From Nissabacter sp. SGAir0207 (lineage in GTDB: Bacteria > Pseudomonadota > Gammaproteobacteria > Enterobacterales > Enterobacteriaceae): 64,000 bases of DNA. This document shows, piece by piece, positions 31,887 through 39,992 of the stretch; position 1 is the first letter of the stretch; every line of letters starts with the position of its first letter. The translations under genes were made by a program, and so were the position numbers. The stretch spans positions 1-64,000 of the forward strand of contig NZ_CP028039.1 in assembly GCF_005491205.1 (NCBI RefSeq), read 5' to 3'. The notes beneath the pieces were generated by a model. The model saw only the letters and a list, made by a program, of their open reading frames with translations. It did not search any database and was not told where the DNA came from.

Positions 31887-34800
31887 TCAGCTATTGGCCA
31901 CATTGGCCATTAAGGGATCGTTAATGGAAAGCGGTACGCTATTGCGCGGCGCTGGCTGTGGCGTGTTGGCCTTTGGTGTCTGGTCGCCGGCCTTCTCTGC
32001 CGAATCCTTGGTATGCCCACGGATCTCGTCCAGCGTATCGCTCATTTTCTTTAACAGTGCAGTGGCTTCTTTTGGGAAAGCCGGCTGGCTGTTTGCCACG
32101 TTTACGCTGGGCTGCACGTGGCTGGCCGAAAAGTCTTGCAACATGGGCATTCTGACTGGAATAGCTATGCCCGGTCGGCCAACTGCGGCCGACTTTCTTG
32201 GGCGTGGCGGCGGCGCGCCCCCAAATAAGGATTGCGCCAGGGCGGCAGTGTTTTGGTGTCGCAGGCCTTCGGCATTGCGCACCTTATCTCCGCCCAATTT
32301 TTTGATAACTGGACCCATGAATGAGTTCTCAAGCGGTAGCTTGGCACTGGTGTACAGCGGGGCATTTTTGGCGGTCGCGGTCGCGGTAGCAGCCGCAGAC
32401 GGTTTGGCCGGCGCGGACGCCTTGCCATGCTCGGCATCGTATACCGCCTGGATTTGCTCCTGAAGTGGTGTGGCCGGCGCGGTCGGCGCGGACGCCTTAC
32501 CCTGCTCGGCATCGCGCACCCGCTGGATCTGCTCCTGAAGTGGTGTAGCCGGCGCGGCCGGCGCGGACGCCTTGCCATGCTCGGCATCGTATACCGCCTG
32601 GATTTGCTCCTGAAGTGGTGTGGCCGGCGCGGCCGGCGCGGACGCCTTACCCTGCTCGGCATCGCGCACCCGCTGGATCTGCTCCTGAAGTGGTGTAGTC
32701 GGTGCGGCCGGTGCGGACGCCCTGCCATGCTCGGCATCGTATACCGCCTGGATTTGCTCCAGAAGTGGTGTGGCCGGCGCGGTCGGCGCGGATGCCTTGC
32801 CCTGCTCTGCGTCGTGCACTGCCTGGATCTGTGCCTGGAGCGGTGTCAGTGGCGTGTTTGTGGCCGTATCCTGCTGTTGCGCCTCATGGGGCGGCTTTTT
32901 GGCCGCCTGGGCATGTTGGATAACCTCCCCACCGGCGGCCGGGGGAACGTTGGCTAAGTTAGCCAATGAGGAACCATCACCGACTGACTTGCCGTGCACC
33001 GATGCCAGCCCTGAGAATTGAGCATCCTTGGTAATCGCTGCCTTGCCCAGCTCATGGCGCTTTTGGTTGATAATGCTTAACGTAGAGTCGTTAAATTCAC
33101 CGACCCATTTGCCAGGCTGGCCATTCTTGCCCTCATGGTATTGGCCGATCGAATTTTGGATGTAGGCATCCTTAACCTGCGGGTCACCCCCCTCAGCCTG
33201 GGTGATGGCGCGCATAAGCTTTGTCATCACCTCTGGATTTTTCATATCCAGCTTGTCGTTCACCCCAACATTCAAGTCCTTCGACAACTTGGCCATGTAC
33301 CGCTGGGTATCGTTCTCCGTTGCTGGCGCAAAGTTTGGGAAAATCTCGCCAATAGTCTGGAGCTTTTTGTTACCCACAACTTTGGAGGTGCCCTCAGAAT
33401 AGCTGGTGAGCTGGTTGGCCAGCGCCCGGAATCCTTCTTCCGGCGTATCAAAGCGGGCAAAGCGGCGCTCCCCATTGGCGTTGGCGTTCTCCAGGCGCGC
33501 GCCTTCCTGCCCAGCATATTGCAGGTTGCCAAAATTATTGTTTCGGAAGTTACGGTTTGCCGCGTTGCTGCCACCAATGTTCAGCTCAGGGCTAACGTTA
33601 TCTGTCTCAGGCTGGGTAAAACGGGCATAGGTGCGGGCACCAAAGCTTTCTGCCTGCGAAGCCGCTTCGCTTCCCATCTCGCCCACTTTCTCAAAGAAGT
33701 CCCCTGACCCCACAGCTTTCGCCAGGTCACCTACTGCTTTCGTGGTCGCGTTAGCGCCGGCCTCAATGGCTTTGATAACTTGGTCAGTGCGGTCTTCAGC
33801 GGCCTGTTCCGGGAGGTTGCTTGCCACCGCGCCAGCAGCACCTGCCATGCCTGCAACACTGCCGATACCCAGCGCACCGCCGGCTTTGGAGGCCAGGGTT
33901 TTGGCCGCTGTTACCTTACTGTCTAGCCCGCGCGCAATATCGCCCGTGTTGAATGTTAGCGCCTTTGCCGCCCCGTCCCAGCCCATGGCCGATGCGCCCT
34001 TAGCCAGCAGACCCGCACCGCCAGAGACCAGGCCGCCCATATCCAGGACATTGGCGGCCGTAAATTCGGCCTTTTGCCGCTTGCTGGCCTCCTGGCCTTC
34101 TTTGAGCTTAAAGGCGTCCGCCTGGCCTTCCTTATCCCTCCAGCCTGTTACCGCGTCATAGCCGGCACCAAGGACTTGCCCTACTACCGGCACTGCCCGG
34201 AGCGCGGTTTTCGCTGCCGTTTTGGCCGCCAATTTGGCCGCTACTTTTTTTTCACCCTTTTCTGCCACGCCCTCAGCCGCTGCGACTACCTCTTTACCCG
34301 CAGTTTTTTCAACCCCTTCCCCTACTGGCTTCAGCTTGCCCGGCTCTTCAGCCGGTGCTGCATTGGGTTTGCTTTTAGTTGACTCGGTGCTTGAGGTTTT
34401 AGGCTTGTCTTTTTCAGGACGCTTTTCAGACCGATCGCCAGCCGCCTCCTCGGCTGCTCCTGCGGCAGCGGAAGGTTTACCGGAACTCTTGCCTGTTTTG
34501 GCAGCCTTACGGGCTTCACGTCGCGCGCGACGTGCCTCACGGCGCTCCTTGCGGGTCATCTTGCGCTTTTTCTTGCCGTCATGCCCTTCGGGCAGATCGC
34601 ACCCGCAATCATCACCGCCACCCAGCCCGCCCAAGCCATGGCCAGGCTTTTTCTTGCGGCCTGGAATAAGCTTCGTCAGTGCGCCAAGGCCAAGGCCTGT
34701 CAGCAGCCCGCCCAGCAGCTTTTTGCCAAGCTTGGCCAGGGCAGCGCCGCCCAGCAATGCCCAAATACCACCGCCACCTTTCGAGCCGTGATGTTGCTTT

Positions 34801-35855
34801 AGCAGCTCGTCAAGGCGATCGACAATCTCCCCATCACCCTTCTGGATGATGTCAGTTTGGTGCTGTACTGCCTGGCGTTGTTCGCGTTGCTCATTACGCG
34901 CGATGACGCTCGCGGAGCTGTCTTTGGTCTTGCCGGCGCGGCTGAAAGCGCGATTAAGCAGCCCAGGCCGCTTGGCTGGACTTGTCGTTTCAGCCTCTTT
35001 CTTATCGGATTTGAGCACATCACGCATTTTTTTGACGGCACCATGCCCGCCTGTCACGACGCCTTTTGTACCGCCATAGATCTCGCGGCCAGCTCGCCAG
35101 AAGGATCCGCCCGTCGCCACACCGGCGGCGTCAGTGCCATCGGCATCCATGGGATCACCGGCATCAGAAAGCATTTTGACGATGCGTGTTAACACCGCGT
35201 TGTTCTTTTTATCCTGCGCCCCTTGATTGCGCGCGCGCTGTTCGTCACGGTTCTGCTGTGCTTTATCTCCTGACGTAAACCGCCCGTTAGCGCCGCGTGC
35301 TTGCCCACCTGCTGGTGATGACGCGCGCAACTGGGCAAGCGCAGCATCGCGGTCTTGCCCAGTGTTTACATTTCTGTCGTTATTTTGGTTACCAAATTTA
35401 CCGCTATTGGATGCCTTTTTGTTTGCATTAGGTTCCCTATTGGTCTCACGTTTATCTGATGCATTTTGTTTGCTTTTAGGTTTCCCATTAGCCTCATTTT
35501 GGTTACCAAAGTTACGCCTAACAGTCTGTGAATTAGGTGGTGCGCTTTTATTGTCATTTTGGTTACCAAAATAACCGCTTTTTTGTGTACTTTTGGTGGC
35601 GTTTTGGTTTGCACTATTTTTGGCTTTGAGCCTGTTCAATCGCTCTTGCTCACGTGCCTCTTTACGTTCTTGGGCGCGTAAAGCGGATCGGGGAGCAGAT
35701 GAAGATGAGACAGATTGCCCAGCTGGTGACTGGGACAAACCATCAAGCTTGCGCTCAATTTTGCCCAGGGCTGCCAGCTCTTTCGAGCTGGCGTTATCTA
35801 CCGAGTCGATGACTGCGGAAAAGACCAGGGCGTTTTTATCGTTTTGTTCGGCCAC
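31887..35855 (-). CDS. Tape measure / injection transglycosylase-like structural protein (P1 Sit-like)
   Basis: A 1322-residue protein with a GTG start. The N-terminal 200 residues are Asn/Gln/Lys-rich with repeated FGNQN segments. A hydrophobic Gly-rich segment (LLGGAALAKLGKKLLGGLLTGLGLG) lies near 370, and Ala-rich helices at 560-760. At about 765-900 there is a murein-binding or transglycosylase-like domain (NNNFGNLQYAGQEGARLE, FARFDTPEEGFRALANQL, MKNPEVMTKLMRAITQAEGG). Six 24-residue repeats follow (TPLQEQIQAVYDAEHGKASAP). P1 Sit combines a structural tail role with a muralytic domain used at infection. Size and place between tube and wedge genes suggest it sets tail length. Confidence 0.7.
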   Translation of the reverse strand: MAEQNDKNALVFSAVIDSVDNASSKELAALGKIERKLDGLSQSPAGQSVSSSSAPRSALRAQERKEAREQERLNRLKAKNSANQNATKSTQKSGYFGNQNDNKSAPPNSQTVRRNFGNQNEANGKPKSKQNASDKRETNREPNANKKASNSGKFGNQNNDRNVNTGQDRDAALAQLRASSPAGGQARGANGRFTSGDKAQQNRDEQRARNQGAQDKKNNAVLTRIVKMLSDAGDPMDADGTDAAGVATGGSFWRAGREIYGGTKGVVTGGHGAVKKMRDVLKSDKKEAETTSPAKRPGLLNRAFSRAGKTKDSSASVIARNEQREQRQAVQHQTDIIQKGDGEIVDRLDELLKQHHGSKGGGGIWALLGGAALAKLGKKLLGGLLTGLGLGALTKLIPGRKKKPGHGLGGLGGGDDCGCDLPEGHDGKKKRKMTRKERREARRARREARKAAKTGKSSGKPSAAAGAAEEAAGDRSEKRPEKDKPKTSSTESTKSKPNAAPAEEPGKLKPVGEGVEKTAGKEVVAAAEGVAEKGEKKVAAKLAAKTAAKTALRAVPVVGQVLGAGYDAVTGWRDKEGQADAFKLKEGQEASKRQKAEFTAANVLDMGGLVSGGAGLLAKGASAMGWDGAAKALTFNTGDIARGLDSKVTAAKTLASKAGGALGIGSVAGMAGAAGAVASNLPEQAAEDRTDQVIKAIEAGANATTKAVGDLAKAVGSGDFFEKVGEMGSEAASQAESFGARTYARFTQPETDNVSPELNIGGSNAANRNFRNNNFGNLQYAGQEGARLENANANGERRFARFDTPEEGFRALANQLTSYSEGTSKVVGNKKLQTIGEIFPNFAPATENDTQRYMAKLSKDLNVGVNDKLDMKNPEVMTKLMRAITQAEGGDPQVKDAYIQNSIGQYHEGKNGQPGKWVGEFNDSTLSIINQKRHELGKAAITKDAQFSGLASVHGKSVGDGSSLANLANVPPAAGGEVIQHAQAAKKPPHEAQQQDTATNTPLTPLQAQIQAVHDAEQGKASAPTAPATPLLEQIQAVYDAEHGRASAPAAPTTPLQEQIQRVRDAEQGKASAPAAPATPLQEQIQAVYDAEHGKASAPAAPATPLQEQIQRVRDAEQGKASAPTAPATPLQEQIQAVYDAEHGKASAPAKPSAAATATATAKNAPLYTSAKLPLENSFMGPVIKKLGGDKVRNAEGLRHQNTAALAQSLFGGAPPPRPRKSAAVGRPGIAIPVRMPMLQDFSASHVQPSVNVANSQPAFPKEATALLKKMSDTLDEIRGHTKDSAEKAGDQTPKANTPQPAPRNSVPLSINDPLMANVANS
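32410..32845. repeat. Tandem 72-bp repeats in the tape-measure gene
   Basis: Six units each code for about 24 residues (TPLxEQIQxVxDAExGxASAPxAP). AVYDAEHG and RVRDAEQG types alternate, giving a 144-bp higher-order period. Recombination between units could change length. Long frames on the opposite strand here are by-products of the repeats. Confidence 0.85.
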
Positions 35856-35861
35856 TCAGGA

Positions 35862-36840
35862 TTACCTAGTTTTGGTTTTTGTTTTGAGCTTTTCAGCTAG
35901 GGCGTTGTTAAGGTCGAGGGCGAAATCGACGGGCAGGCGGCCAATGTCAGAGATCGGCTGACCACCATACAAGGCCAGATTGAAAACTAAGGTTTGCAAG
36001 CGATCCGGTGCCAAGGTCTGGAATGAATTGCTGATTCCGAAAGGGCACCAGCAGGCGCGTAGATGGGCGCACTGCTTCCTCCTTAAACTTGTCAGCGCGG
36101 CAGTAATGAGGTGGCAGCAAAATGGTGCTCAGGCCTTTCTCATGGGCAATGTTCAGACCATGGCGTAGGGTGGCCTGCATATCTGCGACATAGTTCGTCA
36201 GCGCCAGCAGCTCAGTGCCCAGATCCATTTTGCTGATCAGGTTGTAACGGATTTGGGCTGCCTTATCAGGATCCTGTTCTGTATCGCCCACCAGCCGCAG
36301 TTGGTAGGCCAGCTCCCATACCAGCAAGTTTTTGACTTCTCGCTCATACGCCCGCGCGCGATCAATATCTCCTCCGCGTGGCGGCAAGCAGGCGCGCAGG
36401 CGCTCCAGCTGCTCTACGGCATGGCCATTGAGCGGCATTGCCACAAACTCATGCGGTTCACCCTGTACGTTAAGCGTCGCGGCCGGCATCTCAGCAGGGC
36501 AGGCCAGCACCTCTAGCTCCTCCGCCAGCTCGCGCATATCGCAGTCATGCCAATGCTCCTCGCCGCAGTGCGCACAGTCGTAGTTAAACGAAATGGTGGC
36601 GTCCTTGCGGGAGTTGATGAAGATCCACCACAGCGCTGTGCGGCGGTCTTGGGTTGTCCACGTCTTTGAGTCGCTGAAGGAGTCAGCTAACTGGAGCTTG
36701 TTCAGGTACTCCGTTGTGTCAGCCTCCTCAGTTTCTGGCCGCGCCTTGCAGAAGTAGGTGGCCATCTCCACATTGGGAGCCTGAAACTGCACCACCGTGT
36801 CAGGGCGCGAGGGCAGCGGAAAATAGGGGATCAAAAACAT
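35862..36840 (-). CDS. Tail assembly protein between tube and tape measure; +1 frameshift candidate
   Basis: The unshifted frame (297 residues, ending 35947) starts MFLIPYFPLPSRPDTVVQF and has a zinc-ribbon-like CAHCGEEHWHDC segment near 110. At 36040-36045 the coding strand reads GTG CCC TTT CGG. Skipping the C after TTT gives VPFGISNSFQTLAPDRLQTL, then FNLALYGGQPISDIGRLP, a far more protein-like end. That frame stops at 35862, 7 bases before the tape-measure start. Its position is that of tail assembly chaperones, which often use programmed frameshifting. T4 gp26-like baseplate-hub assembly is the nearest comparison. Either a real +1 shift or an inserted base explains it. Confidence 0.55.
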
Positions 36841-36853
36841 ACTTCACCTGTAT

Positions 36854-37438
36854 TTAGAGGGGGATGTAGTCACCGAATGTCTTCCACTGCACAAAGGACA
36901 GCGGGAAGGTAAGGAACTCAGTTACCTGATCTTTGGATTGGGTGATCGCGCCCATTTCTGTCGGGATTACCGTAAATTCAGAGTCAAGGATGGGGACGGC
37001 GGTCGCTTCCAGGCGGTAAACGCGCAGCGTCATCAGGTATGCGCCCGGGAGGTTAATCGTGCCGTCATCATTGACGACATTGCGGATGCACTCGCGGAAC
37101 CATTGGCGGATCAGGCCTTGGTTGGTATCGCGTACCATCATCGTAATGGGCTGTGCGCTGCGGCCGACTGGCATGTTAAAAACATTGGCACCAATGCGCT
37201 TTTCTTCGGTCTCTATCGTGTACTCGCCATAGGTAATGTCCTTGACGAAAAACTCGATGCCGGCCATCCCATCGACCTCTACGGCGAACTGCCAGCCCTG
37301 GGCAAACAGGATTTTATTGAGCGCCGCAGAGGTGAGGCGGCCAATCACTGGCTCACCGAGGCCAGTAGCCATCATGAAGGAGGGGAGCGCGCTGGCGACC
37401 GATTTGGCGGCCTGGGTCAGAAGATCGGATACAGCCAT
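36854..37438 (-). CDS. Tail-tube-fold protein (tube or tube initiator)
   Basis: The 194-residue protein contains FAVEVDGMAGIEFFVKDITYGEYTIETEEKRIGANVFNMPVG, then ITMMVRDTNQGLIRQWFRECI and YRLEATAVPILDSEFTVIPTEMGAI. This is the beta-barrel pattern of gp19-like tube and gp48/54-like initiator proteins in contractile tails. A second tube candidate lies at 38120-38614. This one, nearer the tape measure, could be the baseplate-tube initiator (P1 BplB-like). Hexameric rings would form the channel. Confidence 0.6.
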   Translation of the reverse strand: MAVSDLLTQAAKSVASALPSFMMATGLGEPVIGRLTSAALNKILFAQGWQFAVEVDGMAGIEFFVKDITYGEYTIETEEKRIGANVFNMPVGRSAQPITMMVRDTNQGLIRQWFRECIRNVVNDDGTINLPGAYLMTLRVYRLEATAVPILDSEFTVIPTEMGAITQSKDQVTEFLTFPLSFVQWKTFGDYIPL

Positions 37439-37440
37439 GA

Positions 37441-38009
37441 TTACACCTTTCCAACGGCTGAATAGATGGCCACCGCGCGCGGGATCGCGCCACGGGCTGC
37501 CATGTCCTGCTCCAGCTCGATTTTACGCTGATAAAGCGAGGCCTCATCTGGCAGGTTGGACACATCCATTTTCTGGGCGATATAGGCACGGCGTACCCTG
37601 TCCATATTGGGGATGGCAATCAGTGCCTCGAGGTAGTTTTGCAAAATCCCCCGGATGGTTCGCGGCACGGTGCCCGCATCCAGATCCAGCGCGGTGAGGT
37701 CTTGCAGGTACTCTACAGTCAGCGGGTAGCGAAGCCCCGGGTTTGACTCAATCTCAATCACGCCATCAAACACATCGGCATATGCCCAGTCGCCCGAGGC
37801 GTCAGTGACAGCCACCAGCTCCAGGTAATCCGCCGGGCAGGGGAAGGAGAGGGGATCGCCCCGCTGGATGCGGGCGCGCGTGACAATGCCGGCGCGATCT
37901 TGATAGGCGGTCAGTGCTGCCACAAGCAACGCCTCAAGCTTGTCTGCCTCATCATGCATCAGTGGGGTAAAGCGGAGCTTCACGCTCTCAAGTAATTCGC
38001 GGGGGTCAT
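37441..38009 (-). CDS. Structural tail protein; start disrupted by a one-base shift
   Basis: The open frame extends to 38145 but runs through a terminator and late promoter. With one base added to the G5 run at 38001-38005, the coding strand reads MTPRELLESVKLRFTPLMHDE with GGAGG four bases before the ATG at 38009, immediately downstream of the promoter. Without the base, translation would need a GTG at 37983. The body (RIQRGDPLSFPCPADYLELVAVTDASGDW, DLDAGTVPRTIRGILQNYLEALIAIPNMDRV) is unrecognised. It adjoins tube-like genes, suggesting a neck, tube-completion or baseplate role. Confidence 0.6.
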
Positions 38010-38037
38010 GAGGCCTCCAGGATTGAAGATGGCCACC

Positions 38038-38058
38038 ATCGTAAGGAAAGTAACATTT
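38038..38058 (-). promoter_or_regulatory. Late-type promoter of the tube/tape-measure operon
   Basis: AAATGTTAC, six bases (TTTCCT), TACGAT on the minus strand. It follows a terminator and precedes the 38009 start by about 22 transcribed bases. Confidence 0.6.
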
Positions 38059-38081
38059 GTGCCCGTGCCGGCAGCGAACAT

Positions 38082-38105
38082 AAAAAAAGCCCCTGGCGGG
38101 GCTTT
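38082..38105 (-). terminator. Terminator after the sheath/tube operon
   Basis: On the minus strand AAAGCCCCGCCAGGGGCTTT is followed by T-rich sequence. Confidence 0.8.
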
Positions 38106-38119
38106 GGGGGAACCTGGGA

Positions 38120-38614
38120 TTATTCGATGAAGTTATAGACAACACGCAGGTTAGGGCGAACCAGCGCCGTCACGTCCTCATAGGAGAGGTCGGTACTGTC
38201 AACGTAGATCTTGCAGTCGTACAGGTTGATGGTCAGGGAGTCCGGCGCAGTGCCACCCAGGGATTCCGGCGCGGCACTGATAATGACGTCAAAATAGGAC
38301 TTGTTGTTTACCGCGTCCTTAATGAAAGCCAGCAGCTTCCCGGTGATGGTTTCCACCGCCTGGCAAGCCATCTCGCCGGCATTGCGCAGTGGACCATGTT
38401 GCGTGAACTTCATGCCACCGGGTCCGAAGTCTTCCACGTCCTCGCGGGTGCGCTCTGGCAGCTGCGCGGTACGGAACAGCGCGGACAATTCTTCCTCGCC
38501 AACGATGGTCATCAGGAACTCAGAGCCATTGAGCTTCTCGCCCATGGCCTTGTTCATGTTGTAGCGTGTTTTCAGGTATGCGGCATTGCCTACCGCGTTG
38601 TTGTGACCAGGCAT
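38120..38614 (-). CDS. Tail tube protein candidate (P1 Tub-like)
   Basis: The 164-residue protein starts MPGHNNAVGNAAYLKTRYNMNKAMGEKLNGSEFLMTIVGEEELSAL. It has beta-rich segments (FDVIISAAPESLGGTAPDSLTINLYDCKIYVDSTDLSYEDVTALVRPNLRVVYNFIE). It is last in the capsid-sheath operon, the usual place of the major tube gene after the sheath. The tube forms the DNA-conducting core inside the contractile sheath. Fold assignment is by size and position. Confidence 0.55.
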   Translation of the reverse strand: MPGHNNAVGNAAYLKTRYNMNKAMGEKLNGSEFLMTIVGEEELSALFRTAQLPERTREDVEDFGPGGMKFTQHGPLRNAGEMACQAVETITGKLLAFIKDAVNNKSYFDVIISAAPESLGGTAPDSLTINLYDCKIYVDSTDLSYEDVTALVRPNLRVVYNFIE

Positions 38615-38627
38615 TAATACATCCTCT

Positions 38628-39211
38628 TCAGATAAATAGCCCCTGCACCTGGGAGCGGTTTTGCACCGCCATACCCGAGAGTTGCAGGGTCACCGTGTTG
38701 GAAGCGAAGTAGCCGTCGCTGGTGCGCGGGGCGTCCAGGTTGTAGCTCACGTCCTGGATCACCACATCCGCCAGGATGAAGCGCCGGCCAATATTGATGA
38801 CGCAGACCTCCGGCCGGCGCCCGAGGGGTTCCACGTCTTCCAGCTCGGGCGACACCATGGCGCACAAGGCCTTGATAGCGCCGTCTACTTCGATTGAAGC
38901 GTCATAAATGGCCATAAATTCAAGCGGCAGACTGATAGAGGGGGCTGTGCGCCCTGCCACACCATCAGGCTGTTCCAGCGAGATACGGACGTCGTGTTAG
39001 TCACTGACTGCCCAAGGTTCGCTGCGGTCTCAAAACCGGCAATGGAGCCTGCATTATCCCCCTCGAAAGGGCTTGTCCACATCGAGGCAATCTGGAGCGA
39101 TGCACCCTGGCCGATATAGCCGGCCACGGAGAGATCGCCTGACACGATGTAGGCTTTTAGATAAGGGCTGACACCATCAAAGTCGGATGCGCCGAAAGAA
39201 GATATTTCCAT
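38628..39211 (-). pseudogene. Baseplate/tail protein split by a one-base shift
   Basis: The first frame starts MEISSFGASDFDGVSPYLKAYIVSGDLSVAGYIGQGASLQIAS and reaches NSLMVWQG. The second supplies RTAPSISLPLEFMAIYDASIEVDG and continues to GMAVQNRSQVQGLFI. Adding one base to CCC at 38952-38954 (GGG on the coding strand) joins them as MVWQGRTAPSISLPLEF. The W-x-G…SLPLEFMA pattern followed by IKALCAMVSPEL matches baseplate/tail proteins that precede LysM-type hubs. Restored length is about 194 residues. The gene lies between the acidic protein and the tube gene. Confidence 0.65.
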
Positions 39212-39256
39212 TTCCTATCCTCAATGCGGCCACCAGCTGGCGGCCGCCTTACTTAC

Positions 39257-39982
39257 TTAGCGGCCAATACGCTTGGCGCGCAGTTTCATCGACTTTGCAC
39301 GGTGCAGCTTGGCCTGTGCGGTGAAAGCCTTGGAGCGGGCTTTCTTCAGCGCCATGCGCTGTGCAGAGGTCATATGACGCTTTTTGAATGGCTTGCGGAT
39401 CAGCACCACTTTGCCCTTACGCACTACCTTCTCTACGGCCTCGGTCATGGCGCTGTTAGAGGACAGGGAGTAAGCCGTCACCAGCTCGCTGCGGTCGGAG
39501 TCATCTAGTGCCTGGAACTCGTCACCCAGTGAAGCAGCAATGTCATCGTCCTCGTCGTCAAACAGCGCTTGCACGGCATCCTCATCAGCGCCTGCGGCAA
39601 CCATGAAATCAGCCATATTGCCCAGCACCGTGAAATAGGCGTCCAGCTGGTCATCGGTCGGATCGGAATCGTCGCCAATGCCGGCCTCGGCCTGTGCGTA
39701 GCCGTCTAGCGCGTCATAGGAATGGTCATCACCATCCGCCCAGGAGAACACTGCTTGCGCGGCGTCACCCAGCTGGTTGGAGGCCACCACAGCGGCGGCC
39801 GCCTCCAGGATCATCTGGTGCGCCGCCTCCAGGGAGATTTCCTCCTTCACTGGCTCTTCTGCCGGCGGGGCGTCCGACGTGGCCACCCCCTCCAGCATGG
39901 CGGCCGGCTCAGCCTTGGCACCCATGGCAAAAGCCTTCAGGCCATCAGCCAGCAGGGCACCGCTTTGAAAAAAGTTGCTCAT
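39257..39982 (-). CDS. Bipolar acidic/basic structural protein
   Basis: This 241-residue protein is very acidic through residues 20-170 (AWADGDDHSYDALDGYAQAEAGIGDDSDPTDDQ-like text, DDEDDDIAASLGDEF). It ends in a strongly basic tail (KKRHMTSAQRMALKKARSKAFTAQAKLHRAKSMKLRAKRIGR). It lies between sheath and tube-related genes in the late operon. Such charge separation is seen in scaffolding-like or head-tail connector accessory proteins, but I recognise no family. Confidence 0.5.
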   Translation of the reverse strand: MSNFFQSGALLADGLKAFAMGAKAEPAAMLEGVATSDAPPAEEPVKEEISLEAAHQMILEAAAAVVASNQLGDAAQAVFSWADGDDHSYDALDGYAQAEAGIGDDSDPTDDQLDAYFTVLGNMADFMVAAGADEDAVQALFDDEDDDIAASLGDEFQALDDSDRSELVTAYSLSSNSAMTEAVEKVVRKGKVVLIRKPFKKRHMTSAQRMALKKARSKAFTAQAKLHRAKSMKLRAKRIGR

Positions 39983-39992
39983 TGTTTACTCC

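Noticed and set aside
32165..32957. Long + and - strand frames rich in Arg/Leu over the tape-measure gene
   Set aside because: They arise from the GC-rich 72-bp repeats in other frames; composition is not protein-like.
37983..38145. The upstream extension of the tail gene to 38145
   Set aside because: It would read through a terminator and the late promoter; a start at 38009 with a one-base repair fits the signals.
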